64,000 nucleotides of DNA from assembly GCA_963580455.1 (NCBI GenBank), contig OY756971.1, positions 16,887,001-16,951,000 on the forward strand. Direction: 5' to 3'. The position numbers and the translations under genes are program-made. Within the stretch, counting starts at the first letter, position 1. Each line of letters opens with the position of its first letter. The notes below the pieces were generated by a model. The model worked only from the letters and a program-made list of their open reading frames with translations. It was not told the DNA's origin and ran no database searches. Source of the DNA: Euonymus europaeus. Its lineage: Eukaryota; Streptophyta; Magnoliopsida; Celastrales; Celastraceae. Shown piece by piece: positions 9,644 through 21,400 of this stretch.

Positions 9644-10832
9644 CTACCCTAGTGCATTAGCAATCATATCTCTAACCATACCCATCTTGTGATCGTCTAT
9701 GAAAAGATCAATTTCTGCATTTTTCGGTCCTTCTCCATGTACAACGGAACTGCTGGACTCGTCCCCCACAATCTCAAACTCCTCATTACTCCGGCTCCTC
9801 CGTCTAATATAATTGTGCAATGCACAACATGCGACTACAATGTCCACCTGTGTCCCGTACTTAAAACGCGACATATTATTAAGAATTTTCCACCGCATCT
9901 TTGTAACACCGAATGTCCTTTCTATGACACTACGAAGAGATGCGTGCTTCCAGTTGAATTTCTCGCGTGGTCCACTGGCGCGCCACCCATTCCTCCACTT
10001 TGGCAAATGATACCTTTCACCCCTATAAGGCGCAAGGTAACCGGGCTTGTTAGCATAACCTGCATCCACCAAGTAATATTTTCCTGAACAAGTAACACCA
10101 ATTCGTTAACAACATTTATTCCAAAATAAATACCCGCAACATACCTTGGGGCTGATGCAGAAAGTTATATGTCGGAACATAATGCACGTGGTCCAACACG
10201 CGCGCATCATGGGCCGAACCCTCGTATCCAGCAGCAACAAATAAATACATCATATCAAAGTCACATACCGCCAGTACATTCTGTGACGTAAAACCTTTTC
10301 GGTTTATATACGGGATTTGTGATGCCCGCGGTATCACTGCTGGTATATGTGTACCATCAAGCGCTTCTATCGCATTGCTAAATGCCCATGATCGTCAATC
10401 GCCACTTATCTTAGCCAGAACCTCTGAGAATTGATTTTCTATAGGCCTGATCACATCTATCGCCATTTCGTACACTGACCTCAATACAATGCTAAATATC
10501 CTACTAATAGTCTCTCCAGAGTGCTGAAAACACTCACAGGATAGTCTGTTTGTTACTCCATGTCCCACAGTCAACAAAAATATAGCTACCATCTTAGGAA
10601 TTTGAACATGCCCAGTTGATTCGAGCATGTACCTCTCACAAAAATAAGTGCATAATGCTCTAAATGTATCAACAGATACGCGAAAATTCTCCTCACACCT
10701 AACTGGGTTTCCATTCAAGATCTCTAGAACCCACTGTGCACCCGTTAATGATGATGTCCTACATCGGTTCTGTGGCACTGGAGGAGATCCATAATTGTGG
10801 ACGTAATACATAGCCGCAGCAGCGGCAACCAT
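9644..10832 (-). pseudogene. PIF/Harbinger transposase (HARBI1-like DDE nuclease), nearly intact
   Basis: Two exons on the minus strand, 10832-10145 and 10083-9644, separated by a 61-bp GT-AG intron that restores the Q-G-K-Y-Y reading. The N-terminal half has a helix-turn-helix-like region (VAIFLLTVGHG…). The catalytic core shows DGTHIPA (first Asp), GSAHDARVL (second Asp) and VIERTFG (Glu). VDAGYANKPGYLAPYRG and HNYIRR are also hallmark motifs. One in-frame TGA at 10393-10395 lies just before the first catalytic motif and fits a CGA-to-TGA transition. An upstream acidic start (MDTSSSDEE, about 10883) is separated by a shift in a run of seven T. Apart from these two lesions the protein reads through. 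Confidence 0.88.
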
Positions 10833-11269
10833 CGAACTAAAAAAACTTTGTTCTCGTATTCTTCATCAGAGCTAGATGTATCCATACCTGTCAACGAGAT
10901 GTAAAGTACACTTGTTAAATAGCAACACATCTCGTTAATTATAAGTTACTGTAATGCATTGTAAAATGAAGCCAGGGAACAATTGTAAAAAAAACAAAAC
11001 AATGGCTGAATCAATTTGGAAAGAAGAAAAAAAAATCCCCATATGCTATTTGTACGTACTCAAACTCATTCACCTGCAACCCAACATAATTTCCAGTTCA
11101 AATAATGCAATCTAAAAGGATCATTGTAAAAAAAAGTTTCAGCTCAACAAAACAGACACACAATTCAATATTATTCTACTAAAAAAACCAACATCAGTTC
11201 TACAATTATTCTACTAAAAAAATTAAACAATAACTCAGTTTTGAAAATTTATTCTAATGAAAAATGAAC

Positions 11270-12290
11270 TCAGTTCAATAACTCTACCAATACATCCATT
11301 AATTCTCTCAACATTAGAACCCTCTCACTTTCCCTCTTCACCAGCAAAACGAGTAATGAAACGACGGTGAACACTTGGCACCAATTTTGGAAGAACTCTA
11401 GGGCTTCTGCAATCCTGGCAATGCTAATGCTATCAATGTTCTTCCTCTTCTTGGCAATATGAGTACCTACCGGTTTTGATGAAGAGGTCCTCAATCTGTC
11501 TACAAAATATGTGCTCCTAGGCAATGAGGACTTCTTTCCATAATTGGGTTTTTTGTATACAAGCGAGGACCCAGTGGATTTCTCTGGCTCTTGCTGGACT
11601 CTGATGCTATCTTCCACCGAGTATGGTATGTATGCATCTGGGTCACACCCCTCAAACCAGTCAGTCTCCACAACTTCATCCTCAATGGTGTTCACTCGAA
11701 AATTCTCTCCACTAGATGGGACTCGAAGGTGCTGCCTAGTTGCAATACCTCTAGCAAAAACATAATTGCAGCTCATCACGGTATCGAAATCCGTGTTTTC
11801 GGAACTTTGCATACTTTTCGTTTTCCTGTAGGTTATTAAAAACCATTATTAAAACATGACTAGCATAAACTAAAGTATACTAATTATTACAAACCGATCA
11901 ACATTTATTACCAATAAAAAGTAATTCACCTTTCCTTAATTTTGAGGTCCCACCAATCGTTTGACATTATGGCTCTCTTAGTTACCTCGTCCCAACCCAT
12001 ACCTGTCTCATTATGAGTCATGCGACTCCACAGAGACCCATCCTTTCTCAACTGATCCCACCTATTCTTCAAGGTTGCCTTTGTGAAGGCTAGTAAGTTG
12101 ATGGAATTTTTTTGCAATTCCATCCCATTCCATCTTTGGCATAGGTGAACCTGGTGTCCTTGTGATCTCCTCAAGAGTCTCCACACAAATATTGACCAAT
12201 GCATCAACAGACCACTCCTCTCATTTTGTTTTCTCATGCTCAGATTGGGTTATGACTTGCTGATCGGGTCTCGACATTCAATAATCCTAG
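11270..12290 (-). pseudogene. Harbinger ORF1: Myb/SANT-like DNA-binding protein, broken
   Basis: Partner gene of the transposase. The first exon (about 12275-11926) reads MSRPDQQVI, then EEWSVDALVNICVETLEEI in one frame, and after a shift LKNRWDQLRKDGSLWSRM and ETGMGWDEVTKRAIMSNDWW in another. This is the plant Myb/SANT-like domain. A GT-AG intron follows (about 11925-11838). The second exon starts ENEKYAKFRKHG and continues, after a shift, as an acidic then basic tail (…TGSSLVYKKPNYGKK…) to 11270. In PIF/Harbinger elements this protein binds DNA and brings in the transposase. There is one TGA and at least two frameshifts, so it is inactive. Confidence 0.75.
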
Positions 12291-12299
12291 GTGACAATT

Positions 12300-13741
12300 A
12301 AAAATTTCTAGACTCAATAGGTTTACACTTATATGTAAACAACATTAAGGAAAAAAATAATGACAGGAACCATCAAACAAATAATGACAGGAACCATCCA
12401 AAAAGGTCACAAGAACCCTAAAATAGAGAAGCAATTCAAAAGTGCAGAGTAAACAAACCTCCAGAAACCAAAAAAAAAAAACAGTGTATAAGTTGTCACA
12501 AAATTCGTATTAGATATCGTCACATAATAAAAAAAAGTCTACAGGCATTCTGAGGAATATAGAAGCCCTATACTTCAGTAAATGTTCATATAAATTGACA
12601 TTTAAAAGTGAAATAGTCCTATTATAATAATCTAGGCAATACCATATTTCAGTAGAAGAATTCACAATAGAAACAGTGAACCAAATGCTCATTATCAGAA
12701 GAAGTTATCAAAGTAAAAAAAAAACATGTACAAGTTGTCACAGAATTCATATTAGATATCATAGAATTAATAAAAAAAAGTCTATTGACATAATCACAAC
12801 AATTGTGGGATGGCAGTACACAATAACAAATATCCATCTATATTCCAAAAGCCACCAATTATACAAATAACAATTATACAACCATTCTGCCTTATACATA
12901 CACAAAAATTTCCCCTAATTGAATCACCTAAACCCTAAAAGCAAATGCAAATTAAAAAACCCAATGGAAAGTAGTCTGTTACTTAAACAAATGTAACCCC
13001 CTGCCCAATTGAGTCACCTAAACCCTTCAAATTAGTACAAAATTAAGATGATCAAAGCGTGTCTTGATCACCAATTATGAGTGAATATAATCATTGACAT
13101 AGAACATATAAAAACATGGTACAACCAGTACCTCAACATGCCATAAGCAAATTCAGATAAAAATAGAGTCCAAGAAATTGAGGCAATAAATCAGTACCAA
13201 AATCATCTCCAACAAACCAGCATAGATGAGGGAAAAAAATAATGTCAAAATCGAATGAAAATGTTGTCCGTAAAAGCATTCACAGACAGTGAAACCTCTA
13301 ATTTGATTGAAATCTGTGTAACAAATGTTGAAAACCCTAAATAATTTGTCTAGAGGGAGATAGCATAGACTGTATTCCTAATACTAAAAAAAGGAAAACC
13401 TTTATCTAAACAGAGGCACGACAACAACGTATGGGAGGAATGGAGATGGGGGAAGGCGTACCTGGTTGTTTTTGATGAAGATAACACCAATCCCAAGACG
13501 CAACTTCCCCTCCTATCCATTTCGAGTATGACTACGAGAATCGCAACAAGCTCTTCAATTCCAGCAGTTTCTGCAATTGCAAGATGGGCAGTAGGTATCA
13601 AAGGCAGACAGGCAAACTCAAATTTTTTATGTTGGGGTTTTAACACGTGGCATTGAAATGGGTGAGCATATACAATAGAGTATAAGCTGGCGTTAAACTC
13701 TTGTTTGCTGAGCTAGCTTATACGCTAGCGTATAAAGTGCC
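12300..13741. other. Non-coding part of the Harbinger element
   Basis: AT-rich and without a convincing gene. There is a small tandem copy of AATAATGACAGGAACCATC near 12357-12400. An imperfect direct repeat at about 12490-12540 and 12730-12783 shares AGTTGTCACA and TAAAAAAAAGTCT. The right subterminal part (13675-13735) has several GTATAAGCT/AGCTTATAC motifs, likely transposase-binding sites or an ORF1 promoter. These roles are inferred. Confidence 0.5.
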
Positions 13742-13763
13742 ATACTTTTTACCAAACATGTGC
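13742..13763 (-). repeat. Right terminal inverted repeat of the Harbinger element
   Basis: Ends ACCAAACATGTGC and is followed by TAA (13764-13766). It is the inverted partner of 9275-9296 with two mismatches. Confidence 0.88.
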
Positions 13764-14590
13764 TAACTCATGGCCATTTAGTGTGTGAGAACTAAACACA
13801 TTGGGAAGTTTTTCCCTGCCTTATAAAGGGACATCACTTTATTCTAGTTGCCTCTAATTATTTTACAAAATGAGTGGATAAAAAAGGTTGAGCAGTCAGA
13901 GTTGGTAGATTTCATGAAACAACTTATTTTCAAATTTAGAAATCTAAAAACCATCACAACCAATCTAGGGAGTTGAAGTCAAGGCGTTGGTAAAAGACTA
14001 TAGAATCAAACTATTCACATCCACACCATATTATGCCCATGCTAAGGGGAAAAGGAAGCTTCGAACAAGGTAATCATTTTCATCTTGCAAAAAAATCATA
14101 GAAGACAACCCTATAAGATGACACAAGATATTATTAGAGGCATTATGGGCCTACCGTATATTAAAGAGAAAAGCATTGCAACCAGTCCCTTTGCTCTCAC
14201 TTATAGGCATGATGCAGTACTGCCTATCGAGTTGGTGTTTTCTACTTTTAGGATTATGAAACAACATCATCTATCTGTTGAAATTTTTTACAACATATGA
14301 TTATAGAGTTGTATGACAGCAAGATGGAAGCCTTGAACATAATGATGGTCCAAAAGGAGAAAATAACAAAGGCAAATGGTATGGAAAGCGATTTTAGCAC
14401 TTGAGACTAAAGACAGGGAGCTAGGTAAATGGTCTCCAAGCTCAGATTGTCCATTCAAGGTCCACAAAATTCTACAAGGAAATGCTTATTAATTGGAAAA
14501 CCTAGGTGCTTAGTCACATATGAAATTCATAAATGGAAAGTATCTCAAGACATATTTCTCAAGTATTTAGGAATATACATTTATAGATAT
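13764..14590 (+). pseudogene. T1 Tat/Ogre integrase, right part after the Harbinger insertion
   Basis: Resumes the T1 integrase: WPFSV right at the junction, then the core (FTKW-type, VEQSELVDFMKQLIFKF), a third-motif region (STPYYAHAKGKRKL instead of the usual A-N-G-Q-A-E), LWAYR-like and the C-terminal region (KVHKILQGNAY, FINGKYLKTYF). There are many stops and frameshifts. It covers the integrase to its usual end. Confidence 0.7.
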
Positions 14591-14880
14591 GTAAAAGCTG
14601 GTTGTTAAGCTGCACATGTAAGCTAGCCTCAGTGGCCACAAATGCTAATGAAATAAAATTTGATGGCCTTAGGCAACAAAAACAAAGTGAACATATATAG
14701 ATAATTGATTGCCATCATAATGGCTAAAACAAAATATTCAACATTGGCCCAATAATGGCCAATAAAACAAAGTACCAAATAGAAAGAGTAAAGCCAAGAC
14801 GCACAAACAAATTATTCACAAGGTAGGCCAAACAATGGCCAAAGCACAAATCATAAAATTTAATCAAGCATGTGCCTGAC
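14591..14880. other. AT-rich spacer between T1 pol and the antisense PMD remnant
   Basis: No gene seen. The word AATGGCC / GGCCA recurs several times (about 14634-14840), giving a weakly repetitive look. It is probably post-pol sequence of T1. Confidence 0.35.
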
Positions 14881-17000
14881 ATTGGACAAAGAGTTTTGAC
14901 GAGCTTGCAGTTGTGCTTGAATAAGCCGCAAATCAGAAGTCCAAGTCAAGTGAGAAATAATTGCTTCTTGATGGAAGTTCCTAGTGAATGAAGATTTTTT
15001 TGAGTCAATTGGAACTTCTTCTGCACTTGATTCCTCATATCAAATGGGTGCCCAATTTGCTCCTTTAAATTCTAAGCTCCAGAGCCTCAATCTCATATTG
15101 AGCCACAAGAATTTCCCTTTGAAGCCTAAGATATTTAATGACCAAATTTTCAGAGCTTTTGAGCATTTCTTAATAGGTAGTTTGGTCTTTGTTTAAACAT
15201 TCAAGTATACTAGTCAAGAGTTGCTCCTGAGAAAGGTCTTGCTAAAAGGTAACTGGAAAGTGATGCAAGTCATGTTCCAAACGAATAAGCCAAGTCTTGG
15301 TCTTAAGAGCTATCTCCATATCTCCCTATAGAGTCTTTAAATGTTTCATAGATTCTTTGCTATCGAACTCCTGCACATCAGGAAGATTTTTGCAAATATG
15401 CATATCGACTCATTAGTAACATGTTGTAGCTCATTCTCAGTAGGCACCTTGATGATAGTATAAGGTGGAGAAAGGAAAGAGAAATCCAAGTAAGCAAGAG
15501 GGTCCACAACATTAGTTGAGCTGATCGAGGCTAGTAGCTTATATGATGCGTCTATATATTCATTTAAAGTCAATATTAAAAGCGTATGCATGGCAATTCA
15601 CAAATGTCATAATAAGGAAAAATGTACCTGAGAAAAGAGATGAGTGTTTGAGTTTGATGTAGAATTGGATCAAACATTTTTCAGTCTAGTAGTAGACCAC
15701 TAGAATCTTTAAAGATTTCATGTGGTTTTTATCTTCTTCTTTGGAGAAATAGATTTAGTCTTCACCACCCTTGGTCTCTTCTAAAAAATGGGAATAGTAG
15801 AGATGGTTACACAATGTATTGTCAAGACAAAAGATCTATACAGACGAATACAAGTAATAAAAAGAAGGCTTACCATTAGTAACATCCGCGACCCTAATAG
15901 GAAGAGGAAGTTCATTAGGGGAAGCAGTCAAGCATGCTAGTTCTCTCTCTAAATCATGTATAGAGTAGTGAAACTTGGAGCAAATGGTGGCAGAAATTGA
16001 AGTACAAACCTCCTCAAAGCATTGTTATTGGCAGCCACCTGATTGTTAATAATTTCCCAAGATTGAACACATGTTCTTTTTTCTCCATAAAATTGTAATG
16101 GTGGAGATGGTGAAAAGGAACATCATGGGTATATCATAATTTCCTAGCAAAAAGATGAGAATTATAGGCTTCCAAGTAATAGGCAGGGTTTATGAGGTTA
16201 TCAATGTTGGTGCCTTCATGAAGATATCTAGGAGTTGTAACACTAGCCTAGAAATAACAAAGAGTAAAATCTATGACCATAGAAATGAAGAGCTTGGAAG
16301 ATAGTAAAGGTAGTAGATGGCCACCAGGGATAGTCTCATAAAACAACAAAAAGCCAATGTCAACATGATTTGGAGACAGACTTAAGAAAAATTTGAAGAT
16401 TTCAACAAAGGACTTGTTACTAGTGCAACAAAACATATAGTTTTGGCCCTCAGAAAGTGAGCAGAGACATATAGTGGTACATACGACCTCACTAGAAACT
16501 TACTAATGCTACATTTTGACCCTCAGAAAGGGCACATGCAAGTGGAAGGTGATCTTTAATTGGTTGATTAGAAAAAGTGTCAAGGATATACTTGCAAATT
16601 AGACAACAAAGAAAAAGGACATGGTCTTTGAAGGTAGGAATGCTAGTATGCTTGATAGAGCCTAAACCCTTATGCGAGTACGTTTTCCTCACCTCGACCC
16701 TATGTCAGCTATTCAAATAGAAGAAAACGAGCTTGAAACATTCGAGCTTGTAATTGGTAAACTAGTGAAAGTATACATATCCTGGAGAGTGATGGTAATC
16801 TGACCACCAAGAAGGATGAAGTAGTTATTTTACAGTTTGAGCGGGACCAAAAGCTACAAGCAGCAGAAATTAAGGTTAAGTCAAAAGGAATCTACTTTAT
16901 CGACATCTCAATGAGACGATCTAAACCTTGCTTTATCCACTAGACTTCAAAAGAACTATGCAAGAAGTTAAATAGAAGAATTATAGAGTGGATAGAATTA
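14880..17000 (-). pseudogene. Plant mobile domain (PMD)-like coding remnant, antisense to the surrounding Tat elements
   Basis: The minus strand retains scattered similarity to PMD proteins (aminotransferase-like, plant mobile domain). Around 16840-16740 it reads NNYFILLGGQITITLQDMYT followed by FTSLPI, matching the family's GE-x-TITLEDV-x-x-TGLP signature. Around 16690-16490 it reads DHVLFLCCLICKYIL and LACALSEGQNVAL, matching the FL-x-WL…LA-x-x-LA-x-G-x-R-x-AL part. Further segments lie at 16436-16248 and 15591-15346, and a Gln/Ser-rich tail (LIQAQLQARQNSLSNVR) near 14940-14880. Frames shift often and stops are frequent. Antisense extra ORFs downstream of pol have been described in Tat-lineage elements, and this position fits that. 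Confidence 0.5.
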
Positions 17001-17770
17001 GGAAAAATAGATAAGGGAAAATTTGATAAATTGAAGGGAAAATTCATGAACCTGCATGACAACATAATGAAGAAGAAAAAAGGGAAGATGTTGAAAAAAT
17101 GTGTATAGATGAGGAAGAGAAGACAAAGATGTAAGCTGAACTTTGAGAATTATGTGAAAAGGTATAAGGGGTAGGTGTATAACTCACATCTTCGAAGAAA
17201 AAGCACTTACCAGTTATAGTAGCAAAAGAGAGACAAACTATCTAAGCATAAGAATAGGGCATTGTAGGAAAACCAACAACACCAAAATCTGTACAAGCAA
17301 TGTAGGGTATTTTTCCCAACAACAACAAAGGGATATCGAAACTCTAAGTGAACATAATAAATATTTCCACTCGACACTGGAAGAGACCCAATAGGAGTAG
17401 AGAGGTACTAAGTTAGAGTAAAAGTGAGATAAGTCATTTTATGTCTTTGTCAAATTGGGCAGAGAATTGCTAGACGTGCTTGTAGAAACTGAGTTCAAAT
17501 CCACCTTGGAATTGCTAGAGCTAACTAGGATTTGTGCAGTCTTGAGGGACCTAAAAAGACATTTTCAAGAGCTCCAAGGGATATTGAATGGAAGTACAAG
17601 TTCGAAATTTTGTTGAAATTGAGATCCCTACGAATCAAATAGGATCGACTTGACCGTTTTTATATGGTTTGAAATGGAATGAATGAAAGATTTTATGCTT
17701 TTATTATCTTGTCAAATTGCAAAGTTATTAGGATACACAAAAATTCACAATTATATGTAGCTTAAATAAT
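17001..17770. other. Leader or LTR-like region left of T2 gag
   Basis: No gene. From about 17720 the sequence (AAAATTCACAATTATATG…TTAAATAATAAAAGTGGCGA) is similar to 60108-60150 in the third Tat-like element, so it belongs to a Tat 5' leader. LTR borders could not be found. Confidence 0.4.
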
Positions 17771-17849
17771 AAAAGTGGCGATTTGATAAAAATTGTTTCC
17801 ATCATTTAGGTGGCAGGGGAGAAAATAGTAACATCAAACTGTCCATACC

Positions 17850-19310
17850 ACCACTATTCAAATTTTACCAGGCCACAATTAAGAATTAGTAAGACTATGG
17901 AGAATGACCAAAAAGAGGAATGAATTCAGAAGCTGGGTCAAGACATTGCAGACCCGAAAGAGAAGATGTCTTTGTTGATCAACCAAATGTCACAATTCAT
18001 GAAAGGGAAGGTAGTAGCAGTAGAATCGTTATAGAAAACATCACATACCTCTAACAATAATACAACAGTGAATTTTGCTGGGTATGTGCCACCAATTGAC
18101 ATTGGACTGGCCATAGTATTCTCCCATCACCTGATTCCCAATAGATGATAGGCCTTATGCCTCTTGTTAAAGTAGAGAAAGAAAGGAAGGGTCTCACCAT
18201 AGAACAATACAAGAAGATGGAGAAGTGGATGAACACTATAGAGGGATTCAAGGCATCTGGTGCTATAAACCCTCAGAAGTTATTTATGGTGAAAGACTTT
18301 ATCAGTCTCCTAAATTTTAAGCTTCACAGTTTCACTCCTTTTTTTAATGGTACTGTGGTCCCTCTCGATCAGCTGACTATGTATTGTTGGAGGATGTAAC
18401 GATGTGTTCATAATGAAAAGATGTTGATCCACTTTTTCTAAGAGAGCCTAATAGGAGGTGCGACTCGTTGGCTCACAACTATAGATTCGTCTTCTATTGT
18501 TACTTGAGAAGATCTGGCTAACATATTTTAAGAAATATGAGCACAATGTGGAAAAGATCTCTACCATTTATGACCTTTAGAGCACCACCAAGACAGAGGG
18601 ATATAGCATTCGAGATTGGGACTGTCAGTGGAGAGACCGAGCGTCTCAGATTTAATACTCACTTATAGAAAATGATCTGATCAATTCATTCACTGATGCG
18701 CTCTGAGAACAACAAAAAACTTGAAGCCAACCCCAAACTCCAAAGGCAACCCAAGAAGTTTGCCTTTATACCTATGATTTATGCACAATGTTATGCTAAT
18801 ATATTAGCCCAATCGGCGATCGCATCTATTCTTGGATGGAAGTCCGAGCAACCTTATCCTTCTTGGTGTGACCTAAAGGTGACATGCATCTATCATGGGG
18901 GTTCACCAAGACATTTAATTGAAGGTTGTTTGACCTTTTAAAAGATCATGCAAAATATGGTCAATATTGGGTGGTTGAATTTTGATGGAATCGAAAGGCC
19001 TAATGTTACCAACAATCCCAAATCACTGAAATGAGGGAACTAAGGCTATCAAAGAATCATGTAAATTTAAGAAAGAAGCTAAAGAGATAACAAGCGCTTT
19101 GGGCTTGGCATTGAATGCTCTCACAATGGAGGAACTTATTACGAGAGAATAATTGGACCTGTCCTTGAGACACAATGGTAACGATGAGTCTAAGACTTGC
19201 GAGTTTTACAGTGGCATGCAAGTCCACTCCTTAGAACGTTGCTCCCAATTCAGGAGAAAGATTCAAGATTTGATTGATGTTTAGAAGATAATTTTCGTAA
19301 TAAAGTAGTA
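17850..19310 (+). pseudogene. T2 gag remnant (Tat/Ogre type)
   Basis: Fragments in all three frames: MSLLINQMSQFMKG, NFAGYVPPIDIGLA, then an 84-residue open stretch 18145-18399 with VEKERKGLTIEQYKKMEKWM and VVPLDQLTMYCWRM. RCVHNEKMLIHFF and GGATRWLTTIDSSS follow. This is the order of the retrotransposon gag domain in Ogre-like elements (…HLxMYCRKM…LLIHFFQDSL…). The tail (18696-19280) has KLQRQPKKFAFIPM and CEFYSGMQVHSLERC, which is what follows gag in this lineage. No intact ORF remains. Confidence 0.7.
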
Positions 19311-19923
19311 ATTCATATAAGTGATCAGTGTGATTGATGGAAAGTTCTACAAAGGACCAAGACAAGTAGGTGTGTGAAATCGATTATCCTAAAATACTTT
19401 TTAGAATATACACCGACTAACAAAATTCCCATGGGTGTATGAGAAGAAAGATACTACATGAAAGGTAAGAAGAATAACCTTGAGAGTACTATGGACATCA
19501 TTTTAGGAGTCAATGGTATGACGCAAAGTGAAGAACCGAGTAGTAACATAGTATTAGAAGCATAAGTTGAAAGAAAAATAAAAGGAAAATAAGTTATTGG
19601 AGTAAGGGAAAATTTGAAGGATTCAATAGAAGATCCAATTGTATGTGAAGAAATAAAGAAATCATTAACTAAATGAGAGATTCAAGAATTTTTGAAGATT
19701 TTCCATTAGAATGAGTATATGGTGGTAGACCTGTTGAAAAAGACCCTTGCTAAGATTTCCATCTTGAAGTTAATTATGAGTTATGAACCATACCGCATGG
19801 TGTTGTTAAGAATGTTGAATCAAGCTTATATGCTGGAGAAGATCCCAACATGATATTTTGATGGGATTGTTGGAAATGTGCTTGTAAGTCACTTATTTTC
19901 ATTCACCGACGAGGAGCTCCCAA

Positions 19924-20319
19924 ATGAGAAAAGGGCATAGCAATGCATTGCACATTTCAGCTATGCGTAAGGGATTTGAAGTGGTGAGTATATTGGTTGA
20001 CAATGGGTCTTCATTGAATATCTTATCAATGAAAACTTTTGAGAGGTTGCCAACTGGCAGATCCTATTTGAAGCAAGTACCAGTGGTGGTTATGGCCTTC
20101 GACATAACCAAAAAAGAGATAATGGCAGAGATCGAGGTCCCACTGAAGATTGTGAATGTGACCTTCATGGTGATGAATATCTCACATACTTATAGTTGTT
20201 TATTTGGGAGCCAAAAATGCATACCATCAACGCGGTCTCATATTTTTTGCACCAGAATTTCAATTTTGCTCACAATGGGAGGGTTTATGTTGTCAAAGGT
20301 TAGAATAAATGGATGGTAG
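19924..20319 (+). pseudogene. T2 aspartic protease remnant
   Basis: A 131-residue open frame containing EVVSILVDNGSSLNILSM, i.e. the D-x-GSSLN active-site variant typical of Tat/Ogre protease, followed by VMAFDITKKEIMAEIEVPL and VTFMVMNISHTYSCLFG. The second half loses similarity before the stop. Folding and activity are doubtful. Confidence 0.65.
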
Positions 20320-20329
20320 CCAGCTTGTA

Positions 20330-21400
20330 AAATTCACTCCACATTTATACTCTCCCACGAGGGATCAAAATCTCATTTTAGTTTTTTGAGATTACCACTA
20401 CTAGTATGTGAAGTAAAAGCAGCCTCTACTACAGCCTTGATTATCAAGTGTTGTTAGGTTTCATGGTCGAGTCATGTTAAAGATAGGATTTTTCCTAGGG
20501 AGAGGTCTTGGCAATAAGGAACAGGGCATAACGAAGCCAATGGTGATATCAAAGCATCCTGAATGTTGGGGGCTGGGGTACAAGTTGAGTTGGGCTGATA
20601 AGATTTAAGTATAGCCTGAGAGGTGAGAAAAATGGATTGCTCATTTTTAGGGGCGAGAGATTGATGTTCAGATAAAGTTAATCCCTTAGCTTTATGATAA
20701 TTTCGTATTCGAAGATTTGTTTGAAAATTTTAGTCCACCTAATACAGGATAAATTTTAGGGAAATTGACTCTTAGTCTCTCTATTGATCAAGTTGGAGTA
20801 GATCTAACTGGGTCAATTTCAGGGGAACTGTGTTAGTGATTTAAGGAATTTCATGTCGCTGTGGTCGAGGAGGGTCAGAGCTCTACTACTAATGCTTGCT
20901 ATGTCCTTCCATGTCCTTTGGTTTCAAGCTCAGTAACAGGATTATTTTGGAATTTTTGATCTCTATCAACTGCCTTTAAGAGTAATCTCCAAATGCACTA
21001 TCATCTGTGCTCTAGCTCATGGCCACTGATTGGATTTTTGCAATGAGCATGTCTTTACTTTACTTTGATAAGTTTTCATATTTTCATGTTGTAGTGTTTC
21101 CATTATGTTTCTCATGAAATAACAACCTTTGTTCAATTTTTTTTGCATTCATGCGCCTATTAATTTTCAATTATTTCTAAATTCCAAATCTGACACATTC
21201 CCTTTAACAAGACTAAAATGATGATAATGTATAAGATGAACCAAACGAACCATATTTTGAAGTATACATTAACAATGTTGAATTTGACTCTACAGTTGAG
21301 GATAAAATTGAGATATTACTAGAAATGTTGAGACAAGTTAATCAAGAGGAAAAGATAATTCAACCACACAAAGAAATTACTTTAGGAATTGCAGATCAAA
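20330..21400 (+). other. T2 spacer between protease and reverse transcriptase
   Basis: Largely non-coding. 20755-21180 is clearly similar to 60160-60560 (shared ACTGATTGGATTTTTGCAATGAGCATG-like core, and CTGCCT…AGGAGTAATCTC). Ogre elements carry an intron between protease and RT. This may be that region, but I could not define splice sites. Confidence 0.5.

Larger units (their letters stand above)
9275..13763 (-). mobile_element. PIF/Harbinger DNA transposon inserted in the T1 integrase
   Basis: Terminal inverted repeats of 22 bp at 9275-9296 and 13742-13763 match at 20 positions and share the core TGTTTGGTAAAAAGTAT. They are flanked by the 3-bp target duplication TAA (9272-9274 and 13764-13766) typical of PIF/Harbinger. 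Inside are the two expected genes, both on the minus strand: a Myb/SANT-like ORF1 and a DDE transposase. Subterminal regions on both sides carry copies of GTATAAGCT. Removing the element and one TAA rejoins a Tat integrase reading frame (…NSWPFSV…), which confirms the boundaries. Both genes carry disablements, so this copy is probably inactive on its own. Confidence 0.9.

Noticed and set aside
12510..12870. Overlapping short ORFs on both strands
   Set aside because: Low-complexity AT-rich DNA inside the Harbinger element, with an internal imperfect repeat; no protein similarity seen.
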